DNA of 44,498 nt from Syntrophaceticus schinkii (lineage in GTDB: Bacteria; Bacillota; DSM-12270; Thermacetogeniales; Thermacetogeniaceae). The notes below the pieces were generated by a model, which searched no databases, had not been told where the DNA came from, and saw nothing but the letters and a program-made list of their open reading frames with translations. The stretch covers positions 1-44,498 of the forward strand of contig NZ_CDRZ01000002.1 of the NCBI RefSeq assembly GCF_000946815.1, read 5' to 3'. Made by a program: the position numbers and the translations under genes. This document shows positions 1 through 8,798 of this stretch, in pieces. The first letter of the stretch is position 1, and each line of letters starts with the position of its first letter.

Positions 1-111
1 AATTTCAGCAGTTTTTCGATGAGCAGTCTGGAGATCTTTTATTTCTGAGGAGCGAATTATAAACTGTTGGAGGATTTTCCTGTTTTGGCGATTCTTTATT
101 TCTTTCAGTTT

Positions 112-246
112 TCAACTATCTGGTTGATTTTTTCCTTCTAGCCCATTTTTGATGTAGTACTTATCATAAAGAAAGTAGCCGCCCAGCAGGATGAAAAGAG
201 TTACTACAAGTGCAATAGCTACTGTTGTGAACCTGATCTGGTTCAA
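112..246 (-). CDS. Small single-pass membrane protein, 44 aa, unknown function
   Basis: A short ORF starts at a TTG that follows a strong GAGGAGGGG ribosome binding site at a normal distance. It encodes about 44 residues: a short basic start (NQIRF), one hydrophobic segment (roughly residues 5-25, ending in LLGGYFLYDKYY) and a short charged tail that stops at TGA. I do not recognise a family. It lies just downstream of rimO with its own possible extended -10 element. After the TGA the same frame stays open to the window edge with residues that could be coding. Given how many single-base errors this window has, the gene may be longer than 44 residues and continue past position 1. A homopolymer A6 near codon 38 is one place where the frame could be wrong. 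Confidence 0.5.
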   Translation of the reverse strand: MNQIRFTTVAIALVVTLFILLGGYFLYDKYYIKNGLEGKNQPDS

Positions 247-275
247 AAATGCCCCTCCTCTCCCTATTATCCAAG

Positions 276-284
276 ATTATAACA
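276..284 (-). promoter_or_regulatory. Possible extended -10 promoter element
   Basis: The minus strand reads TGTTATAAT, a perfect -10 hexamer with an upstream TG, about 30 bases before the TTG start of the small membrane ORF and just after the rimO stop. No good -35 is visible, so it would have to work as an extended -10 promoter. Confidence 0.35.
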
Positions 285-303
285 TACAGTTGTCCCTTCT
301 CCC

Positions 304-1641
304 TTAGTAATCCCTGGAACTTCTGTTTCCGGTATGTATGCCGATTAAATCGTATGTTGCAGCTCGTGTCACCTGTACCTGTGCAAAAGTACCGGGGTTT
401 AAATCTCGTCCTTTGACGATCACCCGAGGATCAATGTCAGGACTATCCCGGTAGCTGCGCCCCCACCAAACATCCTTACCCAGACTGTTTTCGATCAAAA
501 CTTCCAAATTCCTGCCTACCAACTCTTGATTCTTGCGACGGGATATTTTCCGCTGCAACCGCATAATTTCTCTTGCCCTCTTGCGCTTTTCAATATAGGA
601 AACTGTCTCAGGATACCTAAATGATCTTGCCCCTTGTTCATGATAATACGGAAAAACTCCTAAACGGTCGAACTCTGCAAGAGATACAAAGTCATGGAGT
701 TCCTGGAAGGACTTTCTATCCTCCCCTGGATAGCCTACCATGAGGGTTGTGCGCAAAGCGAGATCAGGTAAGGCTGTTTTTAAATCATTGATCAGTTTCA
801 GGTAAAAATTGATATCTCCCCTTCTCCCCATCTTTTTCAGGATATCTTTGTTAACGTGCTGAACAGGGAGATCAAGATAGTGACACAGCTTTGGCTCCTC
901 TTGCATGGTTGTAATCAGTTCAGCAGTCAGGGAATGGGGATTCAGATATAAAAACCTCACCCATCGGAGGCCATCGATCTTGACGAGTTCTTTTAATATC
1001 CCTGCCAGTGTGGGTTTACCCGGCAGGTCACCTCCATATGCTCCAGTATCCTGGGCTACCAATATAAGTTCCTTCACCCCACCTGCAGCCAACTGCTCTG
1101 CTTCACGGTAAATTTCGTCCGGTGTCCTGCTCTGCAGGCGACCCCGGATGCGCGGTATCAGGCAGAAGGAACAGGCATGAGAACAACCCTCAGCAATCTT
1201 GAGATAGGCTGTATAAGAAGGGGTAGACAGCATTCTGGGGTACTGCCCGGGTTTTCCATGCTCCGCAAAAAGGGGCTTTTCTCCAGCCTGAATCCTTTCC
1301 AGATATTGCAGCACAAAAGGTGCCGCATCCACCCCAAGCCAACCGTCAACCTCAGGGAGCAGCTGAGATAACTGCTTTTCTCCATACCTCGACACAAGAC
1401 AGCCGAGAACAATCACACAGCTGCAGTACCCTTTTGCTTTAAACTGCAAGCAGTGAAGTATTGTATCAACAGCTTCCCTGACCGCAGGTTCAATAAAACC
1501 ACAGGTATTGATCAAAATAATCTCGGCATCTTCTGGCGAAGGTGTCACTACATAACCCCCGCTTGCAAGAATACCGAGAATCGTTTCACTGTCAACGAGA
1601 TTTTTAGGACACCCCAAACTGATCATGCTGATAAGTTTCAT
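304..1641 (-). CDS. rimO: Ribosomal protein S12 methylthiotransferase RimO
   Basis: RimO is a radical-SAM enzyme that adds a methylthio group to an aspartate of ribosomal protein S12. The 445-residue protein has the full family layout. An N-terminal UPF0004 domain begins MISLGCPKNLVDSE and carries cluster cysteines in GCPKN, NTCGF and GCLV. The radical-SAM core has the CSHACSFC motif near residue 155. The C-terminal TRAM domain ends in GIHTG. The GCPKN start and the TRAM sequence favour RimO over MiaB. The start used has only a weak ribosome binding site (GAAAGGCAG); a second ATG five codons in is possible. The gene follows rodZ by about 70 bases. It is intact. Confidence 0.95.
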   Translation of the reverse strand: MKLISMISLGCPKNLVDSETILGILASGGYVVTPSPEDAEIILINTCGFIEPAVREAVDTILHCLQFKAKGYCSCVIVLGCLVSRYGEKQLSQLLPEVDGWLGVDAAPFVLQYLERIQAGEKPLFAEHGKPGQYPRMLSTPSYTAYLKIAEGCSHACSFCLIPRIRGRLQSRTPDEIYREAEQLAAGGVKELILVAQDTGAYGGDLPGKPTLAGILKELVKIDGLRWVRFLYLNPHSLTAELITTMQEEPKLCHYLDLPVQHVNKDILKKMGRRGDINFYLKLINDLKTALPDLALRTTLMVGYPGEDRKSFQELHDFVSLAEFDRLGVFPYYHEQGARSFRYPETVSYIEKRKRAREIMRLQRKISRRKNQELVGRNLEVLIENSLGKDVWWGRSYRDSPDIDPRVIVKGRDLNPGTFAQVQVTRAATYDLIGIHTGNRSSRDY

Positions 1642-1713
1642 ATTAGATTAGACTGCCTTTCGTAAATAGATCTCTGACAACCATGAAGGGTATCTAAAGA
1701 TGAACCTCAATGT

Positions 1714-2409
1714 TTAGCCAGATTTGGTATACTCTTTCTCAGCCACCTGACCGGATGCTCCTAAAGGGGGTTGTTTCTCTCCATTGTAGATCACATCAAC
1801 CCCTCCGGCATTTCCCAGTCTCAAATGGATCGAATCCTTTGCTTCGAAATCTTTTGTTTCTCCGGAATTAAGGATTCCCTCGAACTCCAGATTTCCGTCA
1901 ACAGTCACCCGTGTCCAGCATTTCTGATTGCCGACCAACTGCATGGTTATGTTTTCTTCTACGGGTGCCGGTGTAGTCTGTTGCTTGTTATTGTCCTGTT
2001 CCTGGGAGACAGGGGGCTTCGGTGGAGGCACAGTACGCTCTTTGTTATTGAAATAAACAAAAGAAATAGAGAAAACAAGAATAACAAAAACAGCTAAACC
2101 TAAAAAAGCCCATATTCTTCCGGTGGATGAGCGGACAGGGGGTTGCTCAGAAACTATGGGCGGTGGGGATTGATCAACTTTTTTAGCCTGACACCGATAC
2201 TGATAAATAAGGGGATCAGGATCAATTTCCAAAAAGCGGGCATAATTACGCAGAAAACCCATACAGTAAGCTTCCCCAGGTATTTCGTCATAATTCTCTT
2301 CTTCCAGAGCTTGCAGGTATTTTGCCCTGATTTTCGTTTCTTCTTCAACATCAATAAGTGAAAGTCCCCTGCTCTCCCGCTCTGTTCTCAGAATTTCTCC
2401 GATCTTCAT
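1714..2409 (-). CDS. rodZ: RodZ-like cell-shape protein (HTH, TM, DUF4115)
   Basis: The 231-residue product has an N-terminal Xre-type helix-turn-helix of the HTH_25 class (starts MKIGEILRTERESRGLSL), one transmembrane segment near residues 105-125 (IWAFLGLAVFVILVFSISF), a proline/glutamine-rich linker and a C-terminal DUF4115 beta domain. This is the RodZ/YmfM architecture: a bitopic protein that links the MreB cytoskeleton to wall synthesis. I chose the ATG at 2409 because a GAGGGGGG ribosome binding site lies just upstream and the protein then starts as family members do; a start six codons earlier lacks this. It follows the HTH-PfkB gene by 17 bases and precedes rimO, near ftsK, as in many Bacillota. 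Confidence 0.88.
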   Translation of the reverse strand: MKIGEILRTERESRGLSLIDVEEETKIRAKYLQALEEENYDEIPGEAYCMGFLRNYARFLEIDPDPLIYQYRCQAKKVDQSPPPIVSEQPPVRSSTGRIWAFLGLAVFVILVFSISFVYFNNKERTVPPPKPPVSQEQDNNKQQTTPAPVEENITMQLVGNQKCWTRVTVDGNLEFEGILNSGETKDFEAKDSIHLRLGNAGGVDVIYNGEKQPPLGASGQVAEKEYTKSG

Positions 2410-2426
2410 AATTACCCCCCTCAACA

Positions 2427-3417
2427 CTATTCGCTTTTTCCAAGAGCACGGCGTGCCGCAAGACGGAATCCGTGACCTGCTGCCAGTCCGCCGACAACTC
2501 CAGCGGTAATGCTGATTTCTGTTCCTGTCCCCTTGAGGGGGGATGCAGGAAGAAATGCAATTTCTTTCTTTGTTGCCAGTACAAGTCCCTGTTGACCAAA
2601 AATAACTATGAGTGCAGCCAAACCATTGCTGACAATTTCACCGCAGATAGAAAAACAGCTTTCGGGTACACCCGCCTGAAAACCCCCTGAAAAATTCATC
2701 AGTTCATGATCATGGCAAACCAGAAAGAGATGGGAGCACCGGAGTAACTCTTTTTGTTGACACCATTTAAGGGAAGATCCGGTGATCGTGGTAAGCACCT
2801 CATACTCTTTAATTTGAGCACACAAACCATCGATTTCCGGTTCAGCCAAAGAACCGTCGAGAAGCAGAACTTTTGCTGATCTCAATAGATTACACCTGGT
2901 TTTTTGTGCCTCTTTGGTCAGTTGATAACCATTTTTGACCTCTGTTATCTGGCAGAGGTCAGTATCCCCGTTCCTGACAAGCAGTTTCTTTGGGGTTGGA
3001 TAACTGTTTGAACGCACAAGATGCTGTACATTGACTCCACTCTGTAAAAGCCGCTGGTAGATTTGATCACCGATATCATCCTGCCCCAGCACAGTAAACA
3101 GTGTAGGTGTCAGCTGCTGCTTGATCAATTCCAAGGACATCATATACCCCATACCACCATATGAGATATCGATTTTGGGGTTATCAACCTGTGCAGCTAT
3201 CTCCAACCAGGTCCTTCCGACCACCAGTATTCCTGTCCTTTCATCAAGGATATAGCCGCGGCCCAGGATAGCCCCTTTGCGCATCAGATTAGAGATGTGT
3301 ACAGCTGCGGCAGAACGGGTTATCTTCATCCGATCAGCCAGTTCCTCTTGAGAGATGGTAGGGTCTTTCTTTAACTGGGTCAGGATTTCTTTTTCTCCTT
3401 TTTGTCAGGTGGGCCAT
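2427..3417 (-). CDS. Winged-helix regulator fused to a degenerate PfkB/ribokinase-like domain (frameshifted)
   Basis: The first ~60 residues form a winged helix (EILTQLKKDPTISQEELA, then RMKITRSAAAVHISNLMRKG), and the remaining ~260 resemble a PfkB-family carbohydrate kinase. The start is only restored by removing one base from the run of five T at 3399-3403. That joins an ATG at 3417, preceded by AAAGGTGAT, to the HTH frame and gives 329 residues. The kinase signature is damaged. Where active members have DTTGAGD this protein reads KGTGTEI before SITAGV, so the catalytic Asp is absent, and the N-terminal GG..N motif reads GGMGYMM. I infer a transcription factor that uses a ribokinase fold to sense a ligand rather than phosphorylate it. 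Its ligand and targets are unknown. It lies between ftsK and rodZ. Confidence 0.72.
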
Positions 3418-3472
3418 GGGGATCACCTTTATCTAAACATAAGCTTTAAATATATTAAGGTTTGCTAATAAT

Positions 3473-3502
3473 ATAATAACCGAACTCCTCCTTCGATTGC
3501 AA
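3473..3502 (-). promoter_or_regulatory. Possible sigma-A promoter for the HTH-PfkB, rodZ, rimO group
   Basis: The minus strand has TTGCAA (3502-3497), 18 bases, then TATTAT (3478-3473), just after the ftsK stop and about 55 bases before the restored ATG of the next gene. Both hexamers are close to consensus. Confidence 0.4.
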
Positions 3503-3508
3503 TCCTTC

Positions 3509-5722
3509 TTATCTTCCAAAATACCTGTAAAACTGATCAGATGTCATTAAAACATCCCTGGGTTTAGAACCCTCAAAGGGTCCCACGATACCCTTCGCCT
3601 CCAGGATATCAATTAATCTGGCTGCTCGAGTATACCCAACGCGCAGACGCCTTTGCAGTAAAGAAGCAGAGGCATGCCCTGTCTCGATCACCAGCTTTGC
3701 GGCATCGAAAAAAAGGACATCCCCATAATCGATCTCTTCTGATGTATCTTCTTGTTGAACCGGAAACTCGGCAAGGTATGTTGGGTCCCCCTGTTTAACA
3801 AGGTAATCAACTGTTTCCTCAACCTCCTTTTCTGTGACAAGGGCTCCCTGGATACGCAGAGGTTTAATGGCCCCTACCGGGATAAAGAGCATATCCCCCC
3901 TCCCCAGGAGTTTTTCAGCACCACCCAGATCAAGGATCGTTCGAGAATCTGTCTGTGAGGATACAGCAAAAGCAATGCGTGAAGGAATGTTTGCTTTGAT
4001 CACTCCTGTGATCACATCAACAGAGGGGCGCTGTGTGGCAATCACCAGGTGAATCCCTGCAGCACGGGCCATCTGGGCAAGCCTGCAGATAGCATCCTCA
4101 ACATCAACAGGAGAGATAATCATCAGATCAGATAACTCATCGATGATAACAACAATATACGGCAGCGGCTTTTGATGTGACTGTTTTTGTTCCCTGATCT
4201 GCTGGTTGTACCTTATGATGTCCCTCACACCCAGTGAAGCAAAGAGTTCATAGCGATTCTCCATCTCTTTGACCGCCCACCTCAGGGCGGAAGAAGCCTT
4301 TTTCGGTTCTGTAACAACAGGTGCCACCAGATGCGGAATCCCATTATAGGTAATCATTTCTACCATTTTAGGGTCAATCATTAGCAGCTTAACTTCACTT
4401 GGAGCAGTTTTGTAAAGAATGCTGCAGATAATTGTGTTCAGGCAGACGCTTTTTCCCGAACCGGTTGCTCCAGCGATCAACAGATGCGGCATTTTTGACA
4501 GATCAGTTATGATGGGGTTTCCAGCAATATCTTTTCCTAAAGCGATGGTCAGGGGAGATGCCGCATCCTGGAATTCATTTGTTTCCAGGATTTCTCTCAA
4601 ACAGACGGTAGCGATCTCTTTATTGGGAACCTCAATGCCCATGGCAGCTTTTCCCGGGATCGGTGCTCGATACGCACAGCAATAGCAGCCAGGCTGAGGG
4701 CAATATCATCAGCCAGTCTCATAATCCTGCTCACTTTAACACCAGGTGCGGGCTGGATCTCATAGCGTGTGATCGCAGGCCCCTTATGGACCTCACTGAC
4801 ACAGATCTTAATACCGAAACTCTCCAGGGTTTCTTCAAGAATGCGCACATTTTCGATCAGTTCTTTATTCAGGCGACTGCTTTTAACCTTGAGTGGTTTT
4901 CTTAATAGCTCCAGTGGCGGCAGATTGTAATTACTGTGGGATATCCCTGGTTGTTCCTCCACTTGAGAAAATGACGTTTTTTCCCCTTCTTCTTCCTCCA
5001 GGCTTTCCTCCTCCGGCTCCTCTTCCATCGCTGATGGGTGAGCGTTGTAATCAATAATTACCGGAGTATCCTCTTTCTTCTCTTCACGTTTTGTTTCTAT
5101 TTTTCACTGTTTCCGCAAAAGTATCTTCCTCTACAAAGAGAAAGCGTTCAAGCCCTGCTTTCATGGAACGCCCCGCATTGATAAAAAAGTTACCTGTGCG
5201 CTTCATAAATTTACTTAACGGGATACCGGTTAACAGGGTCAGGCTGATGATGGATAAAGCAGCAGTAAGAATAAGAGTACCTGTACGTGCCAGGAGGTAA
5301 AGTGAGGATATACTTAAAACAGCACCAAGAACTCCACCCCCAGCACCGATCAGTCCGTTATCCCACAGCAATGCTATGGCAATATCTCGCGGTATTCCTC
5401 CCGCCGGTAAAAAACGCAGGTGCAAGATAACCAAAGCAATAAAGAATAACAAGATAACTCCTTTATTGCGGGAGTTTCCCCAAAAAGGCCGGCGAAGCCA
5501 ACAACAGCTGCAGGAAAAATAGACTAACATGCCGGCAACAAGAAAACAACCCGTTTTACCGGTAAGGATTGTCAATAGGTAGATCAAAGAATTGCCTATG
5601 ATCCCGGTGGATGTAAAAAGACTTACAGTGATAAAAATAGCTGCAGTAAAAAGCAGTACCCCGATAATTTCATATTTTAGATTATCCTGTCCGGCACGGC
5701 GTTTCTTAACTTTTGCAGACAT
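3509..5722 (-). CDS. ftsK: DNA translocase FtsK/SpoIIIE (two frameshifts)
   Basis: This is the membrane-anchored DNA pump that moves chromosomes through the division or sporulation septum. Corrected length is 737 residues, normal for the short Gram-positive form. The N-terminal third has four to five membrane segments (codons from 5722 to about 5200). An acidic linker follows, then the alpha/beta motor with Walker [12 protein letters not shown] and Walker [12 protein letters not shown], and the gamma winged helix ([19 protein letters not shown]). Two lesions split it. One extra base lies in the run of five T at 5100-5104, which breaks the linker. One base is missing near 4665/4666, where [18 protein letters not shown] should read through. 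The start at 5722 is chosen because it gives MSAKVKKRR, a typical basic leader. It is divergent from tepA. Confidence 0.9.
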
Positions 5723-5756
5723 TTTCTGATCCCTTCCCCTCTCCTCTTCCTCCCAA

Positions 5757-5765
5757 ATTATAACA
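5757..5765 (-). promoter_or_regulatory. Extended -10 promoter element for ftsK
   Basis: The minus strand reads TGTTATAAT 35 bases upstream of the chosen ftsK start. A weak TTTTCC lies 17 bases further upstream as -35. The TG extension supports activity. Confidence 0.45.
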
Positions 5766-5847
5766 CTCCCTGATCGTAAGGAAAACCGCATTATTCAGCA
5801 GCAATCGCTAATAATAATAGCAAACATATTTTTGAAGGGATGGTTTC

Positions 5848-6585
5848 ATGCAGGATAAGCAACAACCAACCCCGTCACCCGTTCCACCGAAACAAAGAAA
5901 AACAACACAAGGGGTAAAAAAAATCGATTCCATTAAAGAATTCGGCCAGACGGATGTGCCAACTGCTAAAACAAATATCCACTGTCTTACCATTATAGGA
6001 CAAATTGAGGGACATTTGATTCTGCCACCCCAAAACAAAACAACAAAATATGAACACATCATCCCGCAGTTAGTTGCCATTGAACAAAACCCTGATATTG
6101 AAGGACTCCTTATCATTTTAAACACTGTGGGAGGAGATGTCGAGGCAGGACTTGCCATTGCAGAGATAATTGTCGGCATGTCCAAGCCAACCGTTTCCCT
6201 GGTCCTGGGAGGCGGTCACTCTATCGGAGTCCCGGTTGCTGTAAGCTCTCGTTTTTCCTTTATAGCTGAAACAGCCACTATGACCATCCACCCCATCAGG
6301 CTGTCCGGTCTTGTGATCGGTGTTCCACAGACTTACGAGTACCTGGATAAAATGCAGGACAGAGTGATTCGCTTTGTGGAAGAACACTCCCGCATTTCCC
6401 AGCAGAAATTCAGAGAGCTGATGTTTCAAACAGGTGAACTCGCCCGTGACATCGGTACAGTTCTGGTAGGCAAAGATGCGGTAGATGTGGGTCTCATTGA
6501 TGCTGCAGGGGGAATCGGAGAAGCCCTCAAGAAGTTACAGGATTTGATTAAAGAACAAAAAGAAAAGGAGGGAGTTCTCCATTGA
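5848..6585 (+). CDS. tepA: TepA/YmfB, ClpP-like serine protease of the translocation-enhancing family
   Basis: The 245-residue protein has the ClpP/crotonase fold of the TepA family: [20 protein letters not shown] in the first half, [13 protein letters not shown] around the nucleophile serine, and [10 protein letters not shown] with the catalytic histidine. The first ~45 residues are a polar, proline-rich extension. A GAAGGGATGG ribosome binding site precedes the ATG. In B. subtilis tepA (ymfB) sits between an RNase J gene, ylzJ and spoIIIE, and it has been linked to protein secretion and to spore-protein degradation. The same neighbours occur here, but tepA and ylzJ face the opposite way to rnjA and ftsK. 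Confidence 0.88.
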   Translation: MQDKQQPTPSPVPPKQRKTTQGVKKIDSIKEFGQTDVPTAKTNIHCLTIIGQIEGHLILPPQNKTTKYEHIIPQLVAIEQNPDIEGLLIILNTVGGDVEAGLAIAEIIVGMSKPTVSLVLGGGHSIGVPVAVSSRFSFIAETATMTIHPIRLSGLVIGVPQTYEYLDKMQDRVIRFVEEHSRISQQKFRELMFQTGELARDIGTVLVGKDAVDVGLIDAAGGIGEALKKLQDLIKEQKEKEGVLH

Positions 6586-6803
6586 TTTTATACACCCCGC
6601 TGCCGCTGGAACTGGTGATGTCGGTTGATGACAACACATCCCCCTACCAGGATGTTGAGCTTGACGGGGTAACCCTGGTGGTTGAGCCCACTGTTGCCGG
6701 AATGGGTAAAATCGTCCAGATCAGGAGCACTGATCCCAGTGTCTATCTAAGGCCGGAGTTCCAACCGGGACAACAGATCTCCCTTTCTCACTTCCGCTCC
6801 TAG
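6582..6803 (+). CDS. ylzJ: YlzJ-like small protein
   Basis: The 73-residue product starts [13 protein letters not shown] and is built of short beta-strand-like stretches with many prolines, matching the YlzJ family that follows tepA in spore formers. It starts at a TTG that overlaps the tepA stop (TTGA), with AGGAGGGAG upstream, so it is translationally coupled to tepA. Its function is not known. It has no signal peptide or membrane segment. Confidence 0.8.
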   Translation: MILYTPLPLELVMSVDDNTSPYQDVELDGVTLVVEPTVAGMGKIVQIRSTDPSVYLRPEFQPGQQISLSHFRS

Positions 6804-6862
6804 AACTGACATCAAAGACAACTTTATCAATAACCCTACGGCTGCCATGGCGGTTCTAACAG

Positions 6863-6918
6863 AAAAAAACAAGGCCGGAGTCAGTGAGTACCACTAAAAA
6901 ACCTAACTTCCGGCCTTG
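6863..6918 (-). terminator. Rho-independent terminator of rnjA
   Basis: A perfect 10-base-pair stem (6909-6918 with 6870-6879, CAAGGCCGGA/TCCGGCCTTG) encloses a 29-base loop that can itself pair. On the minus strand it is followed by seven T. It lies between the convergent ylzJ and rnjA genes and clearly serves the minus strand. It has no T-run for plus-strand transcripts. Confidence 0.8.
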
Positions 6919-6929
6919 AACATCCAATT

Positions 6930-6990
6930 CCAGCCTCACCTCTGTTGTCTGGCTTCTGACCTCCGACTTCTGGCATCAGACTTCCGTATT
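6930..6990. repeat. Degenerate short tandem repeat in the rnjA 3' untranslated region
   Basis: About 60 bases between the rnjA stop and its terminator consist of imperfect units of roughly ten bases related to GAAGTCTGAT, GCCAGAAGTC and GGAGGTCAGA on the minus strand. The units are not exact and carry no ORF. Confidence 0.5.
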
Positions 6991-8649
6991 TCAGACATCC
7001 ATGATGATCGGCAGGATCATCGGTCTTCTTCTTGTCCGCTCATAGAAAAACTTGCCTGCTGTTTCCCTGACACATGATTTTATTGCTGCCCATTCTGTGA
7101 TCTGCTGGACTTCGCATGTTTTGAGAATTGATCGCACTTTTTCTTTGGCTTCTTCGATCAACTCCTCAGATTCCCTTACATAAACAAACCCACGGGAAAT
7201 AATATCCGGTCCAGCTACCACTTCACCATTCTCCTGATTCATGGTCACAACAATAATGACAAGGCCATCTTGAGAAAGCTGCCTTCGGTCACGGAGAACA
7301 ATATTTCCTACATCTCCTACACCCAGGCCATCCACCAGAACTCTTCCTGAGGTTACTCTCCCTGCTACTGAACCCCGATCACGAGTAAACTCTAATACCT
7401 GTCCATTTTCTACAACAAAGATGTTCTCCGGAGAAACCCCTACATCCTGAGCCAGTTGGGCATGTTTGATCAGGTGCCTGTATTCTCCGTGAACCGGAAT
7501 AAAGAACTTAGGCTTTACGAGATTTAACATCAGTTTAAGTTCTTCCTGGCTGGCGTGGCCTGAGACATGGACACCGGAAACTGATTCATAGATCACCTCT
7601 GCCCCCTGTCGGAAAAGGTTATCGATGGTTCTGTGCACCATTTTTTCATTACCAGGAATAGGGCTTGCAGAAATAACCACTGTATCACCCGGTATGATCT
7701 CAATTCTCTTATGGTCACACATAGCCATCCTGGTCAGGGCAGACATCGGCTCACCCTGGCTCCCTGTAGTCAGGACAACAACTCTGTTTTTGGGATAATT
7801 AGTAACATCATCGAGTTCTATCAGAGTTCCTGCGGGAACTTCCAGATAGCCCAGTTCTCTGGCGATATTCACCACATTAACCATGCTGCGCCCGGCAACC
7901 GCTACCTTTCTTTTGTATCTGGCAGCTGTTGTTATTGCCAGTTGAATGCGATGAATATTGGATGCAAAACTGGCAATAATGATTCGCTCCCTGGCATTGC
8001 GGAAGGTTTCATCAAAAGTATCTGCAACAACCCGCTCAGATAATGTATACCCCGGTCTTTCTGCATTGGTGCTGTCTGACATTAACACCAGGACACCCTC
8101 TTTGCCGAGTTCAGCAAACTTATGATAATCTGGTGGTTTGTTATTCACAGGTGTCTGATCGAACTTAAAGTCACCTGTATGGACGATGGTTCCCACAGGG
8201 GTTCTAATTCCTAAAGCCACCACATCGGCAATACTATGGCTGACATGAATAAACTCGATATTAAATGCACCCAGTTTAATCGTATCCCCGGCACAGATGC
8301 AGTGTTTCTTCACATTATTAACATAACTGCTCTCCTTCAGTTTAGCGTCTAAAAGACCCAGTGTCAGTTTGGTGCCATAAATGGGCACATTGATCTCCCG
8401 CAGTATATATGGGAGTGCGCCAATGTGATCTTCGTGACCATGTGTGAGAACAATACCCCTGATGTGCTTCCTGTTTTCCACAAGATAGGTTACATCAGGG
8501 ATTACCAGGTCAATGCCCAGCATTTCATCATCAGGAAACATAAGGCCACTGTCAATAACGATCATATCGTCCTTGTATCGCAAGGCCATAATGTTTTTCC
8601 CGATTTCACCGAGGCCGCCCAGTGGTATAATTTTTAAACAACCCTTCAT
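6991..8649 (-). CDS. rnjA: Ribonuclease J
   Basis: RNase J is the metallo-beta-lactamase/beta-CASP nuclease that carries out 5' exonuclease and endonuclease steps in mRNA decay and rRNA maturation. The 552-residue protein starts IIPLGGLGEIGKNI and has the zinc motif HGHEDHIGAL, a second-shell HTGDFKFD, the beta-CASP motif region around MSDSTNAERPGYT, and HVSGHASQEEL plus FIPVHGEYRHL near the end of the catalytic domain, then the C-terminal domain. Length is typical. AGGAGGTGAATT precedes the ATG. Only one RNase J gene is in the window, so rnjA and rnjB cannot be told apart by context. In B. subtilis the copy at this locus (ymfA) is usually called rnjB. Confidence 0.93.
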   Translation of the reverse strand: MKGCLKIIPLGGLGEIGKNIMALRYKDDMIVIDSGLMFPDDEMLGIDLVIPDVTYLVENRKHIRGIVLTHGHEDHIGALPYILREINVPIYGTKLTLGLLDAKLKESSYVNNVKKHCICAGDTIKLGAFNIEFIHVSHSIADVVALGIRTPVGTIVHTGDFKFDQTPVNNKPPDYHKFAELGKEGVLVLMSDSTNAERPGYTLSERVVADTFDETFRNARERIIIASFASNIHRIQLAITTAARYKRKVAVAGRSMVNVVNIARELGYLEVPAGTLIELDDVTNYPKNRVVVLTTGSQGEPMSALTRMAMCDHKRIEIIPGDTVVISASPIPGNEKMVHRTIDNLFRQGAEVIYESVSGVHVSGHASQEELKLMLNLVKPKFFIPVHGEYRHLIKHAQLAQDVGVSPENIFVVENGQVLEFTRDRGSVAGRVTSGRVLVDGLGVGDVGNIVLRDRRQLSQDGLVIIVVTMNQENGEVVAGPDIISRGFVYVRESEELIEEAKEKVRSILKTCEVQQITEWAAIKSCVRETAGKFFYERTRRRPMILPIIMDV

Positions 8650-8690
8650 AATTCACCTCCTGACTGCTATCATTATTTGTTATTATAAAT

Positions 8691-8727
8691 AAAAAACCTA
8701 CCTTCTAGACGCCTCGAAAGGTAGGTT
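8691..8727 (-). terminator. Rho-independent terminator after dapA
   Basis: A ten-base stem (AACCTACCTT paired with AAGGTAGGTT, loop 13 bases) is followed on the minus strand by TTTTTTATTT. It ends the dapB-dpaAB-asd-dapA transcript about 70 bases past dapA and about 40 bases before rnjA. Confidence 0.85.
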
Positions 8728-8798
8728 ACTATTCGACAAAACAGCCGTTCCCTTTCATTATCCTATTATAATGCTTAACACCGGAAAAGACAAGAGAA

